Below, piece by piece: positions 4,706-6,415 of a stretch of 6,415 nucleotides of DNA; position 1 is the stretch's first letter; each line of letters begins with the position of its first letter. Both the position numbers and the translations under genes were made by a program. The DNA is from an uncultured Acidimicrobiales bacterium (lineage in GTDB: Bacteria; Actinomycetota; Acidimicrobiia; Acidimicrobiales; SZUA-35): assembly GCA_938008925.1 (NCBI GenBank), contig CALLIQ010000655.1:1-6415 (forward strand), in the 5' to 3' direction. A model generated the notes under the pieces. The model made no database searches, was not told the DNA's origin, and saw only the letters and a program-made list of their open reading frames with translations.

Positions 4706-5779
4706 ATGTCCGAACCAATCGATCGCCATTCGGCCGCTCGACATCGGCTCGATGCCCTGCCATCGGCCGGCCTCGGTCATTGGCCGACGCCGCTCCATCG
4801 GCTCGATGTGCTGTCCGACCGCCTCGCTCCACAGACGCCGACGGGGATGGCCGAGGTCTGGATCAAGCGAGACGACATCCAGGGTGTCGCCTTGGCTGGA
4901 AACAAGCTTCGCAAGTTCGACCTCGTGCTCGGTGCTGCCCTGGCTGATGGCGCCGACACGCTCATCACGACTGGGGCAGCCCAGTCGAACTCAGCCCGAA
5001 CCGGAGCGGCTGCTGCTGCCGCCTGTGGGATGGATTCGGTCCTGGTGCTGCGCGGCGACGAGCCGGACGTGCCGACGGGCAACCTCTTCCTCGATCGACT
5101 CCTCGGTGCCGAGATCCGCTTCGTCGGCGACGTCGGCTGGAGAGACATGAACCGGATCGTCGACGAGGTCGCCGAAGAACTCCGCGAGCAGGGGAGAAGG
5201 CCCATCACGGCGCCGGTCGGTTGCTCGAACCCGCTCGGTGCGCTCGGTTTCGCTCGTGCCTTCCTCGAGCTCGACGCCCAACTCGATGCGCTGGGTCTCG
5301 AACCGAGCTGCATCGTGCACACGTCGACATCGGGGGGCTCCCACGCTGGCCTCCTCGTCGGGCGGGCGATGTCACCCCGCAACACGCCGGTCGTCGCGAT
5401 TGACGCGGGCCAACTGTTCGGTCGAGACCCGCGCCCGAAGATGCTCGATCTCGCCCGATCTGCAGCCGAGCTGATCGAGGTCGAACTCGAACTCTCCGTC
5501 GACGATCTCGACATCCGACTCGACTACATCGGAGATGGCTACGGCATCACGACCAGCGGGAGCCGTGAGGCCATCGAACTGCTGGCGAGGTCGGAAGCGA
5601 TCGTCACCGACCCCGTCTACTCAGGAAAGGGTGCGGCCGGACTGATCGACCTGCTCCGGCGCGGAGCGGGCGACGGCGGCATCGACGGCGGTATCAACGG
5701 CCCGGTCGTCTTCTGGCACACGGGTGGCTATCACGCGCTGTTCGATCCCGCGAATGGCGTGAGCGTGCTCGAGTCCTGA
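4706..5779 (+). CDS. PLP-dependent D-cysteine desulfhydrase / ACC deaminase family enzyme, probably desulfhydrase type
   Basis: A 357-residue cytoplasmic fold-type II PLP enzyme, full length for the family. LGHWPTPL (23-30) is the usual N-terminus. The Schiff-base Lys is K67 in AGNKLRK. QSNSAR (93-98) holds the conserved Ser94-Asn95, with Ser where most members have His (QSNHAR). TSGGSHAGL (207-215) is the PLP-phosphate loop. DPVYSGKG (302-309) carries Y305, and FWHTGG (336-341) is the closing motif. At the two positions reported to separate the activities (Glu and Leu in ACC deaminase, Ser and Thr in plant D-cysteine desulfhydrase), this protein has S306 and T339. That points away from ACC deaminase. 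The likely reaction is D-cysteine to pyruvate, sulfide and ammonia; L-cysteate sulfo-lyase (CuyA), a close relative, is an alternative. The Gly/Asp-rich stretch at 321-332 looks like a small insertion. The gene is divergent from the sulfatase operon and may share regulation with it. Confidence 0.88.
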   Translation: MSEPIDRHSAARHRLDALPSAGLGHWPTPLHRLDVLSDRLAPQTPTGMAEVWIKRDDIQGVALAGNKLRKFDLVLGAALADGADTLITTGAAQSNSARTGAAAAAACGMDSVLVLRGDEPDVPTGNLFLDRLLGAEIRFVGDVGWRDMNRIVDEVAEELREQGRRPITAPVGCSNPLGALGFARAFLELDAQLDALGLEPSCIVHTSTSGGSHAGLLVGRAMSPRNTPVVAIDAGQLFGRDPRPKMLDLARSAAELIEVELELSVDDLDIRLDYIGDGYGITTSGSREAIELLARSEAIVTDPVYSGKGAAGLIDLLRRGAGDGGIDGGINGPVVFWHTGGYHALFDPANGVSVLES

Positions 5780-5790
5780 CGGCGATCAGG
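5775..5790. terminator. Short stem spanning both convergent stop codons (weak candidate)
   Basis: CCTGA (5775-5779) and TCAGG (5786-5790) can pair around a 6-nt loop. Each arm contains the TGA stop of one of the two convergent genes, which are only 6 bp apart. The stem is just 5 bp with no T-tract on either side, so a real terminator role is doubtful, and the symmetry may follow simply from two facing TGA codons. Confidence 0.2.
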
Positions 5791-6415
5791 CGCCCTTTCG
5801 CCAGGCGTCCGCAACCTTGCCGGTGACCGTCCCGACCTTGCTGCCGACACCGTCGTAGACGTCGCGCGCCTTGCCGGCGTAGCCACCGGCGGCGTCGCCG
5901 ACGTCGTCGGCGTAGCTGGCCTTCGCCTCGTCTTCGCGAGTGCGGTAGTCGCCGCCGACGATGGTCTCGTACTCGCCTCCGTCGACCCAGTCGCGCAGTT
6001 CCGCGACCCGAACGACCGTGAAGGGGTGGGTCGTGCCGATCGCGGCGAGGAACTTGTAGATCCCGGCGAGCACGTCGTCGGTGCCTCGGTACTCGTCCGA
6101 CTGTGCGATGAACTCGTCGAGGTCGAGCTCCTCGCCTCTCGAGCCGCCCGCCAGCTTCATGAGGGCCGACATCACGATGGTGGGATCTTGCACGGCGAGC
6201 AATGCAGCCCGGTCGCCGGACAGCTCGGACTTGCGCTGCCACTCGAGGAGGGCGAGTCGAATGGGCAGCGTCGTGAAGGTCGCGAGGGGATAGCGCAGCA
6301 CGGCGAGGCGGAGGAGGATGTACAGCATCGTGCGATACACAGCGTGCCCGCTCTCGATGTGACCCACCTCGTGAGCGATGACGGCCTCGACTTCGTCGTG
6401 ATCGAGCACCTCGAT
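5786..6415 (-). CDS. M48 family zinc metalloprotease, C-terminal part (5' end outside window)
   Basis: 209 residues are visible; the frame runs open off the window edge (preceding codons read Ile-Glu), so the GTG at 6407-6409 is not taken as the start. In visible numbering, DHDEVEAVIAHEVGH (5-19) contains the zinc motif H15-E16-x-x-H19. The third ligand E64 lies in SELSGDRAALL with the typical ExxxD spacing (E64, D68). Between them is a hydrophobic segment (about 30-57), probably membrane-associated as in HtpX-like M48 proteins. HPFTVVRVAELRDW resembles the HP...R...L motif after the catalytic domain in this family. The last 50 or so residues are rich in Ala, Gly and Asp (from TREDEAKASYADD to VADAWRKGA), look disordered or helical, and are not part of the protease core. 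The likely role is quality control of membrane or envelope proteins. It converges on the PLP gene with a 6-bp gap and seems unrelated to the sulfatase operon. Confidence 0.87.
   Translation of the reverse strand: MEVLDHDEVEAVIAHEVGHIESGHAVYRTMLYILLRLAVLRYPLATFTTLPIRLALLEWQRKSELSGDRAALLAVQDPTIVMSALMKLAGGSRGEELDLDEFIAQSDEYRGTDDVLAGIYKFLAAIGTTHPFTVVRVAELRDWVDGGEYETIVGGDYRTREDEAKASYADDVGDAAGGYAGKARDVYDGVGSKVGTVTGKVADAWRKGA

Noticed and set aside
4670..4798. 43-residue N-terminal extension of the first sulfatase (start at 4798)
   Set aside because: It would overlap the divergent PLP-enzyme gene by 93 bp, has no signal peptide or family similarity, and precedes a normal sulfatase N-terminus with its own ATG.
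5666..5710. Gly/Asp/Ile micro-repeat in the PLP enzyme as a frameshift or insertion-sequence scar
   Set aside because: The reading frame continues into the conserved FWHTGG motif and there are no flanking duplications, so it looks like a small in-frame loop expansion.

Overview
This is a high-GC window with dense, closely packed genes. It most likely comes from an actinobacterium, and an Acidimicrobiia (Ilumatobacter-like) lineage is my best guess. The supporting signs are an LAFTG-type cell-wall sorting signal, G/C-rich third codon positions, starts without Shine-Dalgarno sequences, and a mix of DHRS1-like SDR, EthD-family and sulfatase genes. The lineage is an inference from style; no rRNA or other marker gene is present.

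Layout. (1) 1-232, plus strand: C-terminal end of a cell-surface protein with a DUF11-like repeat remnant and an LAFTG sorting signal. (2) 233-500: a gene-free gap between convergent genes that holds three copies of a 21-bp palindrome and an 11-bp tandem duplication. (3) 4669-501, minus strand: a tight four-gene cluster, almost certainly one operon. In transcription order it encodes a sulfatase lacking the usual GKxH motif, an EthD-family small protein, a canonical Cys-type sulfatase, and a DHRS1-like short-chain dehydrogenase. Gaps between genes are 19, 15 and 10 bp. (4) 4706-5779, plus strand, divergent from the operon across only 36 bp: a PLP enzyme of the D-cysteine desulfhydrase / ACC deaminase family. 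Its diagnostic residues fit a desulfhydrase-type enzyme rather than ACC deaminase. (5) 5786-6415, minus strand, convergent with (4): a partial M48 zinc metalloprotease with an Ala/Gly-rich tail.

How the genes may work together. Both sulfatases lack a visible signal peptide, so they should act in the cytoplasm on an imported small sulfate ester. The EthD-like protein and the SDR would then process or oxidise the desulfated product. The divergent PLP enzyme could belong to the same organosulfur theme, by releasing sulfide from D-cysteine or sulfite from cysteate. This pathway reading is inference. The formylglycine-generating enzyme needed to mature the sulfatases, and any transporter or regulator, are not in the window.

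The most unusual items are the palindrome family at 315-481, the sulfatase-EthD-sulfatase-SDR operon, the missing Lys/His pair in the first sulfatase, and the cluster of starts without Shine-Dalgarno sequences.
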